A stretch of DNA of 64,000 nt from Glandiceps talaboti (GCF_964340395.1 NC_135562.1:1221001-1285000), one strand, 5' to 3'; positions 1 to 12,860 are shown, counted from the first letter of the stretch. Numbers and translations: made by a program. The notes: generated by a model from the letters alone, not told the origin.

Positions 1-59
1 AAAATAGCCTTTGCAACACCATCGATGGAACCCATCGATGGTGTTGCAAAGGCTATTTT
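1..59. repeat. Perfect palindrome (28-bp arms, 3-bp spacer)
   Basis: Positions 1-28 are the exact reverse complement of 32-59, separated by the 3-bp spacer AAC. The arm contains GCCTTTGCAACACCATCGAT. The structure starts at the window edge, so the palindrome could extend further left. The motif CATCGATGGTGT recurs at about 756-768, which links it to the degenerate repeats that follow. Confidence 0.95.
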
Positions 60-63
60 TAGT

Positions 64-1027
64 CGCAACTTTGTAACATGCATCGTCGTTGGCCGAGGGC
101 GACGATGACATCATGCGACATCATCGAGGCAACTTACCAGTGTACATTGACGATATCCAACACCGGTACTCGGCGATACTTTAATACCATGAAAAACAAA
201 CCCATAAAAAACGTAACGCCTTAAGTGTAAATAAACGTTTAGTAAATAAACGATTTTTTCTTGATCTCTAATTAATGTGTGTCTGATATTACGTTTTATT
301 TGTAGCCCTGTTTGAGAAAAATATTTTTAGCGAAACACAAGTAGGAAAACCAAAACTACACCCAAGGGATCATCAAAATATCATAATGATTATGATGACT
401 ACATCTCAAAATGACATGCTAAATTTATTTCCCTACACACTATGACAACTTGACATGATAAATACTGAACACTGCCGAGTTCCAGGCATGGGGTTAGAAA
501 TGTCAGTCATGAATACAACCCAGATTCTTTGAAAATACAAGCTATGAGTATAAACAGCCGGAAATAAACACGATAAAAGTGTTGCATTTACGTCCTCAAC
601 GCTAGCTGTTGACGCTGTTTTGTCCGAGTGCCATTGGTGCAAGCACTTCTTGTTGTCATCGTCGCCCTCGGCCAACGACGATGCATGTTGCAAGGTTGCC
701 AACGACAACAACTTTGTTAAAAGGCATCTTCTGCGCATGTGCATTTTTCAACATCGATGGTGTCGCATAGTATATTAGGCCATCGACGATGACGAACTTG
801 TTACAAGGCATCAACGATGATGTCGCATACTTGGCCAACGATGACGAAAACTTTTGTATGCATGGTGATGGTGATGACGACGACGATGAAGGTCCACATT
901 GGCGTGTGTAGCTAGTTTTATCGTCGACAACAGCCGATGACGACGACGACTTTGATAGGCTTTTTCTATGCAATGTAGCGTTGTCGACGATGGTCCCAAC
1001 CGGCTTTCCATATGATGATGATGATGA

Positions 1028-1069
<42 letters not shown>

Positions 1070-1092
1070 TGATGATGATGATGATGATGATG
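64..1092. repeat. Fold-back region of GAC/GAT-rich degenerate repeats
   Basis: Positions 71-110 are the reverse complement of 654-693 with a single mismatch in 40. Between 650 and 1000, degenerate units built on GGCCAACGACGATG and CATCGACGATGACGAA recur. The block ends in a pure (GAT/GAC)n tract at 1012-1092. Open frames through it encode only poly-Met, poly-Thr, poly-Ser or His/Arg runs, so I do not call a gene. Inverted arms around a low-complexity core resemble a fold-back or non-autonomous transposon. No target-site duplication can be seen because the left side runs off the window. Confidence 0.7.
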
Positions 1093-1657
1093 AATGCATT
1101 AAATTACGTTATTCCTGATCTAAGTACACTACAAATACAAATGTCAATGGTTCGAATGAATATTACACACAAACATGTCATTTACATTAATATCGACAAT
1201 TTTTGCTTTTAGAAATCACCCATACACATGTCGCCGCCGTCCAATTCAAACACTATGACATTATGTAAAGGATTTATTGTCATGACAATGAAAAGTACTG
1301 ATGTGAAATACTCTTTGAATAATATAGAATTGTGTAGAACCGGTTATATAAATAGCTAAAATGAATTCAATCTATAGTATATACGGCTAATTCTATAGTA
1401 TTGACCAGGTAACACTGCAATATTGATTGACATGCAACCTGCATCAAAGATGGCAAGCTCCAACTCAAGGCTAAAGTTAGTTCATATGTGACTCAAAAGA
1501 ACAGATAACAGCAAACACAGTCTCCAGGGTAAAATATGTCACAATCTATTTTGGCAAAGAATGTCAACCACAGGTTGTAAATTAGTTTGAATTGTAACCC
1601 TCATGTATCTTTACAAGATAAGAAACCACCATTCCTAATCAATTTTAAGAGGGAAGA

Positions 1658-1772
<115 letters not shown>

Positions 1773-2379
1773 GGACGACATGGAAGATTATGGAGACGCT
1801 TTAGTTCCCTGTCACTTACTGAATAGGCGTAATTTAGCTTATATGGATTAAGTTGTTTAATTCGATGTGACCTAGGGCCAAAAGATATACATTGCCAATC
1901 TGCGAATAAAACATTATCAGTTTACAGTTTGGATAATGTACTGTATCGTCTCAAACTTACTTTTAACGTAATTGTTTTATTTTTGCAAACGGTGAGGCGT
2001 AATCTGAAGTGGCTGTCAAATATAACCCTCGTCATTCGTATGAGATTTTATTCCGCTTCGCCAAACGAGATTAGGCCTTAAGTTGAAGCGATGTAAGTGA
2101 TAAGGTATAGGACTTTGAAATGGTGTTATCGTTAGACCACTGCACCGTTAGAAGTCTTCTTAATTTCTATAGTGTTCGTTCGATTGAATGCAGTGAAGAA
2201 CTCCAACGTCGGTTTCGGTTATCTATTCAAAATGGGTGACTTGATAACTGTTATTTGTCGCCATATAGCATGACATTTACTTTGATTGACTTATATGACG
2301 TATGCTTCATAATTGCTTCTATATGTATATTTCAGTAACTATAATACTTGTGTCTACATAATATATGTGCATGTGTTAA

Positions 2380-2560
2380 TGTGTGTGTGTGTGTTTGTTT
2401 GTTTGTTTGTTTGTTTGTTTGTGTGTGTACATGTATGTATGTATGCATGTATGTATGTATGTATGTATGTATGTATGTATGTATGTATGTATGTGTCTCA
2501 CTATGTGTCTGTTTGTCTTCTGTCTGTGTCTGTGTCTGTGTCTATGTCTGTTTGTCTTGT
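2380..2560. repeat. Compound (GT)n / (GTTT)n / (ATGT)n / (GTCT)n microsatellite
   Basis: Adjacent tracts run from GT to GTTT (about 2396-2420) to ATGT (about 2429-2493), followed by a TGTCTG/TCTGTG-rich tail. All reading frames give simple Cys/Val/Met-Tyr-Val repeats and are not coding. Confidence 0.97.
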
Positions 2561-3002
2561 CTGTCAATCTGCTTGCCTAATCTCAGATGATAATGTTATA
2601 GTAATAAGCATTTTACTCGTAATAAAGTCCCATGAATAAAGTACTTAGTGATTAGAATCAATTGATTCATTGCAGTAAGTTTAGTCAGATACACTCATAT
2701 ACAATCAGATCTAGACACCAGCAACATACATTTGCTTCGTTGTATAAATCACCAATCTATGCATAACAAAATATATATTTAAAAAAAAATTATTCATTGA
2801 CCTTTGACCCATCAATCCTTCCAACTATGTGCTGTATGGTAATGCCATTTTGCAATCTAATATCAACACAATCACTTGAATGAGTTCAAGTCGGTCAAGC
2901 ATCAAAAGTTCGGATTTTTGTTGCTTTAGTAAGAAGATGTAAAATATCATGAATGTGCAACGAATCTGACTCATTTATAGCTTGATTTGTGAAAATAAAA
3001 CG

Positions 3003-3143
3003 TGTATGTATGTATGTATGTATGTATGTATGTATGTATGTATGTATGTATGCATGTATGCATGTATGCATGCATGCATGCATGCATGTATGTATGTATG
3101 TATGTATGTATGTATGTATGCATGTATGTATGTATGTATGTAT
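3003..3143. repeat. (ATGT)n / (ATGC)n tetranucleotide tract
   Basis: About 140 bp of ATGT with ATGC variants clustered near 3050-3090. The variants are grouped, as expected from slippage spreading a point mutation. Confidence 0.98.
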
Positions 3144-3245
3144 TTTCATTTACGCGTAATCGTTTGTGTTCAGTGATTGATACGGCGTGTATATGTGTGT
3201 CTAGGTTTGTGTATGTACGCATATGTATCAGATATTGTGTTAACT

Positions 3246-3287
3246 TTGTGTTTGTTTGTTTGTTAGTTTGTACGTACGTACGTACGT

Positions 3288-3333
<46 letters not shown>
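3246..3333. repeat. (GTTT)n-(GTAC)n-(GT)n compound microsatellite
   Basis: GTTT repeats lead into a self-complementary GTAC tract (about 3269-3291) and then an alternating GT tract (about 3291-3332). Alternating purine-pyrimidine DNA of this kind can adopt Z-DNA. No gene is associated. Confidence 0.97.
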
Positions 3334-3337
<4 letters not shown>

Positions 3338-3792
3338 GCTCTTAACATGATATATGTTCATCATAACCCACTATTTGCATACCTTTGCAACTGTTATCTA
3401 CTGAGTACATTACAGTACAAGCATTCAGCTACGACGTCGGCCCTGAAGGGTCATTTTGACAACTTAATTGACAATTACCGATATACGCTTTTCTTGTATA
3501 TGTAGCCGTTTGTATTTTGATACTTAACTTTATGCTTTGTTTTCTGTGACGTATTAATTAATCCAGACGCCAGGCAAACCTGCCTGAAAATGACATCTTC
3601 CCCAGGCGTTAAAGTACGTCGACAACATTAGAAAGTCGTACACTCAGTACTTTCACCATAAAATCATTGTTATTTCAGTAAACACATTACCATACATAAT
3701 GTTGCTTGGATGTCTGTACATCAAAACAAATCTCTTTCTTCCACACATCCATTTCATATATATCGATTATCCAGCAATTGAATACATAGATG

Positions 3793-4058
3793 ATTGGATG
3801 GATGGATGGATGGATGGATGGATGGACGAACATTGGTGGGATGAAGGTTGGGTTGGTGGGTGGTTTGATGGATGGGAGGGTACGCACACACAAACACGCA
3901 CACACACACAGGCGACACATACCTACCTACCCAACCACCCACATACATACATGCATGCATGCATGCATGCATGCATGCACGCACACACGCACGCACGCAC
4001 GCACGCGCGCGCACACACACACACATACATACATACATACATACAGAGAGACAGAGAG
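3793..4058. repeat. Compound (GGAT)n, (CA)n, (CATG)n, (CGCA)n, (ATAC)n tract
   Basis: About 265 bp of successive simple repeats: GGAT at 3795-3827, CA-rich at 3890-3910, CATG at about 3950-3978, CGCA/CG/CA at 3980-4024, ATAC at 4025-4045, then GAGA. The open frames here are low-complexity. Confidence 0.95.
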
Positions 4059-4390
4059 ACAGGCCATTTAAATTCCATAAGAGGTTTCTTTACAAATTGA
4101 CGTGGGCTTCGCAAGGAGAAGTCTCAGATTGAGTTGTAACCTATTATTGTAGATACTTGCATTCAATCAATTTGATCACCAATATGACAGTTGGTGGTGA
4201 GGGTTGAAAACTTTTTTAAAAATCAGGACATCGAGGAGGCCATTTCTAAAGACACATAAAATATCAAACTTAATTAAAGAAAAGCCATAGACAATATAAA
4301 TGATTGTCTTCAATACCCCAATTAATGCAATTATATACGTTGCACACTCACAGACAAACAAGTAATATGGAATTTATACCGTGGTCGTTC

Positions 4391-4660
4391 TACGTCACGA
4401 CAACGTGTGTCTACGTCACTGTTCTACTGTGTTTGAAATATGAGTCAAAACGTTCAAAATTGCCATTACTTCCCCAATTTCTCTTTGATATTCCAGGCAA
4501 TGGTATTATTATGTTATTCTCGAATATTGTTCTCTATTCGGAAAATACTCGTGACCTAATGGTTGTCACTACGAGTCGCTACACGAGTAGTGACAAAAGC
4601 CCCTTAGGTCACTCGTAATTTCCTTGGCTGAACGAAGAAACATATCGGGGAATAACATCT
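4391..4660 (+). repeat. Dispersed repeat, copy A (~270 bp)
   Basis: Shares ordered blocks with 33541-33818 in the same orientation: TCACGACAAC, AATATGAGTCAAAAC, GAAAATACTCGTGACC and TTTCCTTGGCT, with diverged sequence between. Both copies contain an internal GTCACTAC/GTAGTGAC hairpin (here about 4566-4592). I see no coding potential or clear terminal repeats. It is probably an old non-autonomous element; a conserved paired regulatory sequence is the alternative. Confidence 0.75.
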
Positions 4661-6050
4661 GTACCCGTCTAGTTTAAGTCGCCGTATTTATTTCAAAACA
4701 TGATATCTCAACACATCGTAAGAGCCGCCTGATGTAAGTTCTTCACAATGAAAGCAACTTAATTTTATACAAGTAATGGGTCTAAGTATATACGATGGGT
4801 TGAATGTGATGTGTTTGTCCCTCAATTAATGTGTAACTGATGGGACATCTTAAGTATTGATCATCTCAATGTAGCTGACATCTCGACTAATTACGCACGA
4901 AAAGACATACTTGTATTTACTTGGTGACGTAAAAAGACATATTTTTACATCGCCCACTGAAATAAATTTACGAACAATTTGAAGCCATACGCTTCTTCCA
5001 GCCAAGATTTAGATGAAACCTTGTACATCACAGGTATGTGTTGGTACATTTATACTACACATTGCTTCTCGGAAATGTAATTTTGTAACAGAGTAGGCAA
5101 ATCTTACACACAACCATTGAGAATCTTTCCCAAATCTTTGGTTCTTTGGCTTTGATATATTTTACATCAAATGGATCAATAAACAAATTTGAAATTGAAA
5201 CCAACTGACATGGTCAATTCGAAACTATCAGTGTTATCTGACTGAGTATGTTCACCAGAGTAAGTTAACTAGATATGACTAATAAACGTTATTTAGCGGT
5301 GATATGCATACGTGTGGCTAGCTGTCCGTCTATATAAAATCAATTTACTGGCTTGGTCACCTACCCACTCACTCACTAACAATATAACGAACTAGCTTAG
5401 TACTTAATCATGACACATAATGACAGCATCCAACATTCCCGGGAAACGACTGATTTGTTTGTCAAGCCAAGCTTCGTTATACAAATACACAGTCTATGGT
5501 TTCAATACTATCAGTGTTAAAATGTACCTAATCGATTTTTGAGCTCGAACGCAAATGGACAAGCGATACGGTTTCGACTACGTCTTTCTTGAATACTGTT
5601 ATCCCGAACAGAATATTTTTACATTGTCAAACATATTGAACATGGTGTTTGACAACATAATAAAGTGCTGGGGTCAATTGATGACAAACCAGATTGCCGT
5701 TCATTATTGGTAGATTTCAGTGATGCTACTTTGAGCTAGAAGACCTCGCATCTTTTGGTTATCATTTGTAATGAAACTATATACGGGGTCAATTTGTTTG
5801 GAGACCAATAAGGAGAATTTTTATGATCAGTTTGTGATCCGGTCGGTGTAGACATAAATTGAGATGAAAAGTCTCCCAAGTGTTAAGGTTTACCTATTGG
5901 TTTCATTTTTGACGTCTTTAAGAACATGATAATATCATCTTTATATGGTGTTTGGGAAAACTTCTTTGTCATTCAAGAAAAGGTGTTTTTGTTGAGTCGC
6001 TGCTATGGAATGCATGAGGAAAAAGGAAAATCTTTGTGGACGTTACATTA
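4661..6050. other. Unique AT-rich intergenic DNA
   Basis: No tandem repeat, RNA gene or convincing coding frame is visible. The short frames lack recognisable domains and have ordinary intergenic composition. Confidence 0.6.
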
Positions 6051-6052
6051 TC

Positions 6053-6054
<2 letters not shown>

Positions 6055-6091
<37 letters not shown>
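6055..6091. repeat. (TA)n microsatellite
   Basis: A pure TA tract of about 37 bp. Confidence 0.97.
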
Positions 6092-6092
<1 letters not shown>

Positions 6093-6323
6093 CTTTAACT
6101 TTTCAGAGTCAATGGTTTTCTAAATTTTTGATGATTTCATGTATCAGCCAATACGTGAATATGTTTATGTATCGCTCACAATATAGTTAACTTCAATACA
6201 AATTCAAATACTGCATAAATTAGCATACCCAAAATAAAAAAAATCTGTTGACAAAATATCTTTCAACACAAGGCACAAATAGTCCAAATCAAGATAAAAA
6301 AAATTGTAAGTATGTGATTGCAC

Positions 6324-6383
6324 CAAGATTTACTAAGTGGCAGCAAGATTTACTAAGTGGCAGCAAGATTTACTAAGTGGCAC
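6324..6383 (+). repeat. 20-bp unit x3 tandem repeat
   Basis: The unit CAAGATTTACTAAGTGGCAG occurs three times head to tail, the last one ending ...GGCACC. The copies are nearly identical, so the amplification is recent. Confidence 0.95.
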
Positions 6384-6433
6384 CAACACAATATATACCA
6401 GGCTTTGCCTTTTAATTCACTCTTTATAATAAT

Positions 6434-6788
6434 ATGTACTCGTAGCCAACCCTGTATACCTACTCGAAGCCAACCCTGTATACCTAGCCAACCCTGTATA
6501 CCTACTCGTAGCTAGCCCCTTGTAAGTACTCGTAGCCCTGTATACGTACTCGTAGCCAATCCCTGTATACCTAGCCAACCCTGTATACCTATTCGTAGCC
6601 AACCATGTATACCTACTGAGCTCGTAGCCAACCCTGTATACCTACTCGTAGCTAGCCCCTTGCAAGTACTCGTAGCCAACCCTGTATACGTACTCGTAGC
6701 CAATCCCTGTATACATAGCCAACCCTGTACACCATGTATACCGGTAGGCAGCCCTATACATACTCATAGCCAACTCTATACGTACTTC
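6434..6788. repeat. 24-bp minisatellite
   Basis: Degenerate tandem copies built on ACTCGTAGCCAACCCTGTAT plus ACCT, with shortened units lacking part of the motif and a variant TAGCTAGCCCCTTG(T/C)AAG that appears twice (about 6510 and 6650). The paired variant shows that a block of several units was duplicated. Reverse-strand Thr/Gly/Leu repeat frames are by-products. Confidence 0.95.
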
Positions 6789-7189
6789 TATTGATGAAAT
6801 TCAGAAATCGGAGAAGGCTAATGCAGGCAAAAGGCAATCGATATAGAACGAGGTGTGAGACAAGAGAATAATGATGAAGGCGCAGCTGTGTTTATCCTAT
6901 ATCAACAACGTTAACGTTGAAGATGTCAGATGATAGCAGAATATACAAGACTCACTGGTGCCTGCTTTATAAAAACCATTTATTTTAAAGTATGCAGCAT
7001 TGCTACGTGCACAAGAGATAACAAAGGGACAGCACAATCACAGTTGTAGCGTACATTGAATGGGAATCAAATTCGTTTGATTTGATGTCTGCGTAATTGT
7101 GTTCAGCTCTGATGAACAAGGCGTATGTTTACTAATCTAGTATCCATTTACAGTGGAGAGAGAACTAAGAATGTTTTAGTCAGGTACGA

Positions 7190-7245
7190 ACACACACAAC
7201 ACAACGCAACACAACACAACACAACACAACACGACACACACAACA
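7190..7245. repeat. (CAACA)n pentanucleotide tract
   Basis: About 55 bp of CAACA/ACACA repeats with single-base interruptions. Confidence 0.95.
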
Positions 7246-7679
7246 TAGACATACACAGACAGGTTTGATAGGTTCACGCATGTGTAGCGTCCATACGATC
7301 CTGATGTAAACGACACTGTCTAAAATGACGTCATCAAGTTATTTATTCATTTAGTTTATCTAATACATATGATATTGTATAACCATTGCTACTAGTGATC
7401 ATTAATTAATGTTCAGTAAATAAAACAAGTTTTCCACATTCGGAGACACCACCCACCCTACATTTAATGTTGTATGAACTGCTTGGTGTCTAAAATAAGA
7501 CCCCTTCCTCAACATTAATATTGTATGAACTGTTTGATGTCTGAAGTAAGGACCTGTAGTAAATAAGCTGTGCTCTTATACATAGCATTGTCTACTCTGA
7601 CATAGAGTGATGTGAATTTACCCAGTAACATGAGGAAGACTGTGACAGTGTGTAGTGCTAAAGATATTGACCTATGAGA

Positions 7680-8050
7680 CGAGGTAGACGCTTGAATGGT
7701 GTCTATACTTCAAAAGCTAGGAAGTAAATAGTTAATTGACCTTGAATATGAAGGCCAAGGTCACGTGTTAGTGTCTAATTTGAAAGTTTACTTCTGATAC
7801 CTCGTATGTAAAATACTCCCGTAGCCATTTGTCAAATTGCTATTTGACACTGAAGTTGTGGGTCAAGGTCAGATGTCAGTGTTTGACTTGTAGCTTACCT
7901 CTAACATGTTGATGTGTACACCTGAATAGACTTCAAAGGTAATACAACTAATTGCTACTTGAACTTACAGATGAAGGTCGTTATCTGAGGTCATTGCTTA
8001 CCTCTAGCTATGTGGGTATTTAGACACTTAAATGGTGTCTGTATCTGCGT
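7680..8050 (+). repeat. Old ~105-115-bp tandem repeat with AAGGTCA motifs
   Basis: Three diverged units can be aligned on AATTG(C/A)..TTGA and on AAGGTC at about 7750, 7860 and 7970. GTGTCTAT/GTGTCTGT and TTACCTCTA blocks also recur. Two units carry CAAGGTCA, the third only AAGGTC. It is a decayed minisatellite or a piece of a dispersed repeat. Confidence 0.65.
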
Positions 8051-8244
8051 TTATGCCATCAAGTTTGTGTTAACTTTAGGAGATATTCAAGTTGAGAGAT
8101 ATGGTTGCTCATTGATGGAGAGATAAACTGCCGAATATATAAATGGACATACTGACGAACAGACAAAGGGCATTCCTATAGCCCCTCTGAGCTGTACCAG
8201 TTTGGCAATTACACGAGTAATTTTCTGTGTAAAGCAACTGCAAT

Positions 8245-8272
8245 ACCACCACCACCACCACCACCACCACCA
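8245..8272. repeat. (CCA)n trinucleotide tract
   Basis: About nine CCA/ACC units. Frames through it give poly-Trp or poly-Val on the reverse strand and are not coding. Confidence 0.97.
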
Positions 8273-9104
8273 CACTCAACAGTAACAACATCAAATCTGT
8301 TTGTGATGTGGACAGTGCTCATTCCATAACAATGTCTAGGTACACCCAAATATCATGACATGGAATCCTACATCTACATCGACTAGCTGAATAACGTTGC
8401 AATTATTCATCTTAGTCACAAATAACATGCCAAAAAGCTTTCAAAGCTGGACTGTGGTCATTTAAGTATTCCCAAACTGTTACAAAAATACTCCATTTAC
8501 TCATATCTATTATATTTGTGCATGTGCTAATGTTGAAAGAATGGAAAGTGTTCGGGAAGACTGTCTCCTTTCCTACAACGTCTAGCTTAGAAATCCCCAG
8601 TGTTCCATTAACGAATTAGAAGATTATCTGGAATTCAACTTAATTGGTAATCCAAACGTTTGAAGAAAATAAGAAAGAACAGACACTGGAAATATGCGGG
8701 GGATGAGAGCAAACAGCAGAATTGGTAGAAAGTTAGATAGTTTTCTGAAAACAAAAGTTATATATAACACAGCAAGAATGGATAGTTTCGTTACAGTGTC
8801 ACATGTATGCAATCCACAATCCACACTTTCAAACTATTTCAATAAAAATAACATAACAATTTATAATAAAAAACCATCGAAAATCAAAGTTATAATAACT
8901 TTTAAAAATAATTTGAATTCAGAATTCTGAATGGAGATTTTTATTTTAAAAATAGAGCCAATCGCATTGTAGCACAACGACAAATATTTTGACCATCCAC
9001 ATGCAATTTTATCCTTTTTGCTACCCAATGCATACAACATGCTCCATCATTTCCGTGCTTCTATGTGCAATTTCTCATTTCCTGGGTTGTTATTGTTTTG
9101 TTTT

Positions 9105-9370
9105 GAATATTTATCTACCTGCTTAACTACCCCTGTTGTTATCCTTGCCATATACCCCATCACTTCTTTCTTAAATGTTTATATACATTCCTGTCCATCC
9201 TCGTTTTGTTCTCTTTTCGATATAGGTCATCATTTGATTTGCTATGGGCGTGGTTTTGATGATATGCATATTTACTTACACCTACTTACCTATCCATCCC
9301 TGTTGTAATCTTTGCAATATGTACCATCAATTGGTTGCTAGGGCGTGGCCTTGTTGCTTGGCATTTATGT
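9105..9370 (+). repeat. Old ~85-90-bp tandem repeat, three diverged units
   Basis: Blocks recur in order: a CCTGTTGTTATCC, CATCCTCGTTTTG or CATCCCTGTTGTAATC block, then CCATATACC, GATATAGG or CAATATGTACC, then ATCA(T/A)TTG..TTGCTA.GGGCGTGG. The third unit preserves the motif best. No gene is supported, although a weakly hydrophobic frame runs through part of it. Confidence 0.6.
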
Positions 9371-10394
9371 ATATTTTGACTTGGAACATGATTTTTCAAC
9401 TAGAGACTGAAGCAATATTCCTACCAAATATCGAAATAATCTTCCCGTTGACTTTTGACTTTACAGTAGAAACAATGTTGGCTTGGTGTTTCACTCATGG
9501 AACATGACGTTTGGATACAAAGAAAGATAAATTTCAACTCTAGACTAATATTAAAGACACAATACAAAGAGGAAGATCCTTTACCCAGGCAGGTAAACAA
9601 AGAGATAGCGACAGAGAAAGACAAGGGGACAAAACAGACAGATACAGAAGTACTGGAGGTCCTTTGATACAGACATGGAGACACATAGAATGAAATGCTA
9701 ACTAGAGGGGGTATATCGTAAACAATCGACTCATATGACGTATCACCTTATTTCTAGTCCATACACCATTCGGTCATGGCGACTGTTATGCTATTTATAA
9801 CGTAAATCACTTGCTTCATTCTGCGATATTGCAATAATGCACCTCAAATAATGTCAAGTAGACTTTTTCAAACTCAAGAATCACTCGACTAATGAACTCG
9901 GAAAAAGAAAGAGTCTCAAACCAATCGATCTTATCTGAGTCAGTTTACTCCGTAAACCTCCGTATACCTATTAATATGTTGATCTTCATTACCAACCTTG
10001 TTTTCATCCACTTCACGGACATTCGTGATTGAACACGAGTACGACGCGTGATTTCTCTCCAAACTTTATTAAGAAAACATTGTGGCTAAGAGAGGCTTAT
10101 CGGATCATGTCTATGGTTATTATAGGCCGGATGTTTTACATCTACAACATGGACGTTTTGTACGTGAAGTATTACACATAGATTTATGTTCATACCATTT
10201 TTATCCAAATGTAGGTTTTATCTTGGGTTCCTTTTTAAAATGAAGAAAACAGACAACCACAGGAAATCAAGACATTTGACAGGCAAAGTATATATTCATG
10301 TGTGATTTTAATCAAAAGGAGTGAATTGTTGCCACCTATTTCATCATTTTAATGTTGATTTCCTCGAGCAAGTTGTTTTAATTTTTAATTTAAA

Positions 10395-10558
<164 letters not shown>

Positions 10559-11082
10559 ATTTGACACGTGTAGTAGGTAGGGATTATTATTTATGCAGAC
10601 AGATTATTATTATTACTATCGACCTCATTTAATCTCGATTTAAGCCATAAGCTCTTCTTACACAATATTTGGAACTGAGACTATAGTGTATCTGTTGTAA
10701 CTCAAAACATGATGTCATTATGTGTATACCACCGTCAAGCATAGGTAGGTAGGAATAATCATTGGACAGACCCACACAAACTCAGCAGAGATACGATTTA
10801 AATAACTGAAGGTGACCTGTTACGTATGTATTCTGTACACGGATATTTGTTAAATGGTCTTACAAACCACATTACATTAATCATTCATCACTTTACCAAC
10901 TCGCTAAGCTGAACAGCAGAGAATGTCAAAGGTCACTAATTTAAATACACAAACACAAACCACAACTGCAGCGTATTCATCAGTGAATGGTCATACATAA
11001 ACTTACGACCTGTGCTTACTCGGCCAGGTTAACACACTTTAACCTAGAAATGATTATTTTATATTAACGAAATTTGATAGTA

Positions 11083-11271
11083 TATACGTGTATGTGTATG
11101 TGTATGTGTATGTGTATGTGTGTGTACGTGTACGTGTATGTGTATGTGTATGTGTATGTGTACGTGTATGTGTGTGTACGTGTGATGGTAGTATAGTAAG
11201 GTAGATAAAATGCATACTGACAATGGAGATAGTATGACAGGATGACAGACAAACGGACATACACACAAAAC

Positions 11272-11303
<32 letters not shown>
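11083..11303. repeat. (GTATGT)n hexanucleotide array and nearby (CA)n tract
   Basis: GTATGT units with GTACGT variants occupy about 11083-11182. A separate CA tract lies at about 11270-11299. Between them is unique sequence of about 85 bp. Confidence 0.95.
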
Positions 11304-11499
11304 TACACAAACATTTTATAATACAACACTGACAAAGCAGTTAGAACAAACCTGTGAGTATAACAAGCCCTTTCTGATTATAGCCTATATCCTCAAATCG
11401 GTATTAAACGACAAATCAGCAGACAAGAGAGGGTATGTATACATGGCCAGTCTTGTATCATGCATACTTTATATCAACGCGTCAAAAGTTATTGTTTGA

Positions 11500-12860
11500 G
11501 ATATATTACCTGAGTGTATATCTAGAGAATCATTCCTTGAATGTAACGTTGTTCTAAAGACGTTTCTATTCCAACAGATACATCTTTGACAGAATAGAGT
11601 ATTGGAATTCGAAATGTATATATGTCTGACGTTTAATTCATAATTCTGTGTCAGATTTCAGTCCACATCTCATAGCCAAGTATTGGAGTACTTTAGTTAT
11701 TGAAGTTATCGTCGTAGAATGTAGGTTGTCTGGGAATATTTAACTAAAATAAGAAACTCTTAACCTTTGACCCTCATTTGGCGAGATCTTACATTGCAAA
11801 CAATAATGGATTCTAAATAGATATACTATACCATGAAGGAGGGCGTTTCCTATCTAGGATGTTAGTAAGATGGAATGGTTTATGTTCGTATACATGGCAA
11901 ACGACGGTGGCACTACCATAAAGGTTATACGAAGATGACTCAAAATTTATTTATTTTATTTTTGTTTTAAATATGTTTCTGATGTAATCATTGTAGTTCG
12001 ATCAGGTCATCTTAGTGAGTAAAGTTAAGGCATGCCTGTAATTTCTAATTTCGGAAAAATCATTTAGCCGTGAATCCTGACTCAGACGGGTAACATGGTT
12101 GCATTAGCAGGAATATGTCTGTTATTGATTTGTGAACGCTGTGATAGACCAACCTTAGCATTCTGATAAGTACTATAGTCAACACATTCAATCAAAGGAG
12201 AAACTACACATCGTTTACAAATAAGCAATATCCTGAAGTGTTCAAATGCGGACGATGTGATGTCATCAGTCTAACTTTTAATCTCTAAAAAAATTCGAAA
12301 AATATATAGAAATCACTGTAAATCATGAAATTGTTTGAATGTACAGACATCTAGGAAATGAAGTGAATTCCCATGATGTTCTACATTTGAATTAAGATTC
12401 CTGTTCGTATGGTTTGAACGTTTACTTCGCTGAATAATAATAACTACCTCGGTACCTGAAACGTGCAAAAAATGCAGTTGACAAATTCTTAATAGGTTTT
12501 TAAAATTGTTTATCCGTATATAAAGAAGCTTTTTTTTGTTCAACTCGAAAACTTCGCTAAATATTGCCAAAAGAGGACACACGTTTAAGTCAAGAACACT
12601 TATATGGATAGCACATGGCGCCAGGCACTCAAGCAGTGAGTTTTCCCGCGCTTTTCATCGGCCCTCTTTTTGCAGCTAAAATTTGGTAACTGATTAACGA
12701 CAACTTGGACGAATTCAGTAAAACATCCAAAAACTTAGCAATTCTCCACAACCTATCGAAATGCCCTTGAAATATACTAGTCTGTCAGGTCCAGCAAAAT
12801 ATCCAAATATTCTTTCTCGAGTTTTGCACACATCTGCGCTATTTTCAATGCGAATAAATC
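11500..12860. other. Unique AT-rich intergenic DNA
   Basis: I see no repeats, RNA gene or coding frame that stands out from background. A TTTTCCCGCG motif lies at 12641-12650. Confidence 0.55.

Noticed and set aside
656-1099. 147-codon minus-strand frame rich in Ser
   Set aside because: It is driven by GAC/GAT repeats and the fold-back region, with no recognisable domain.
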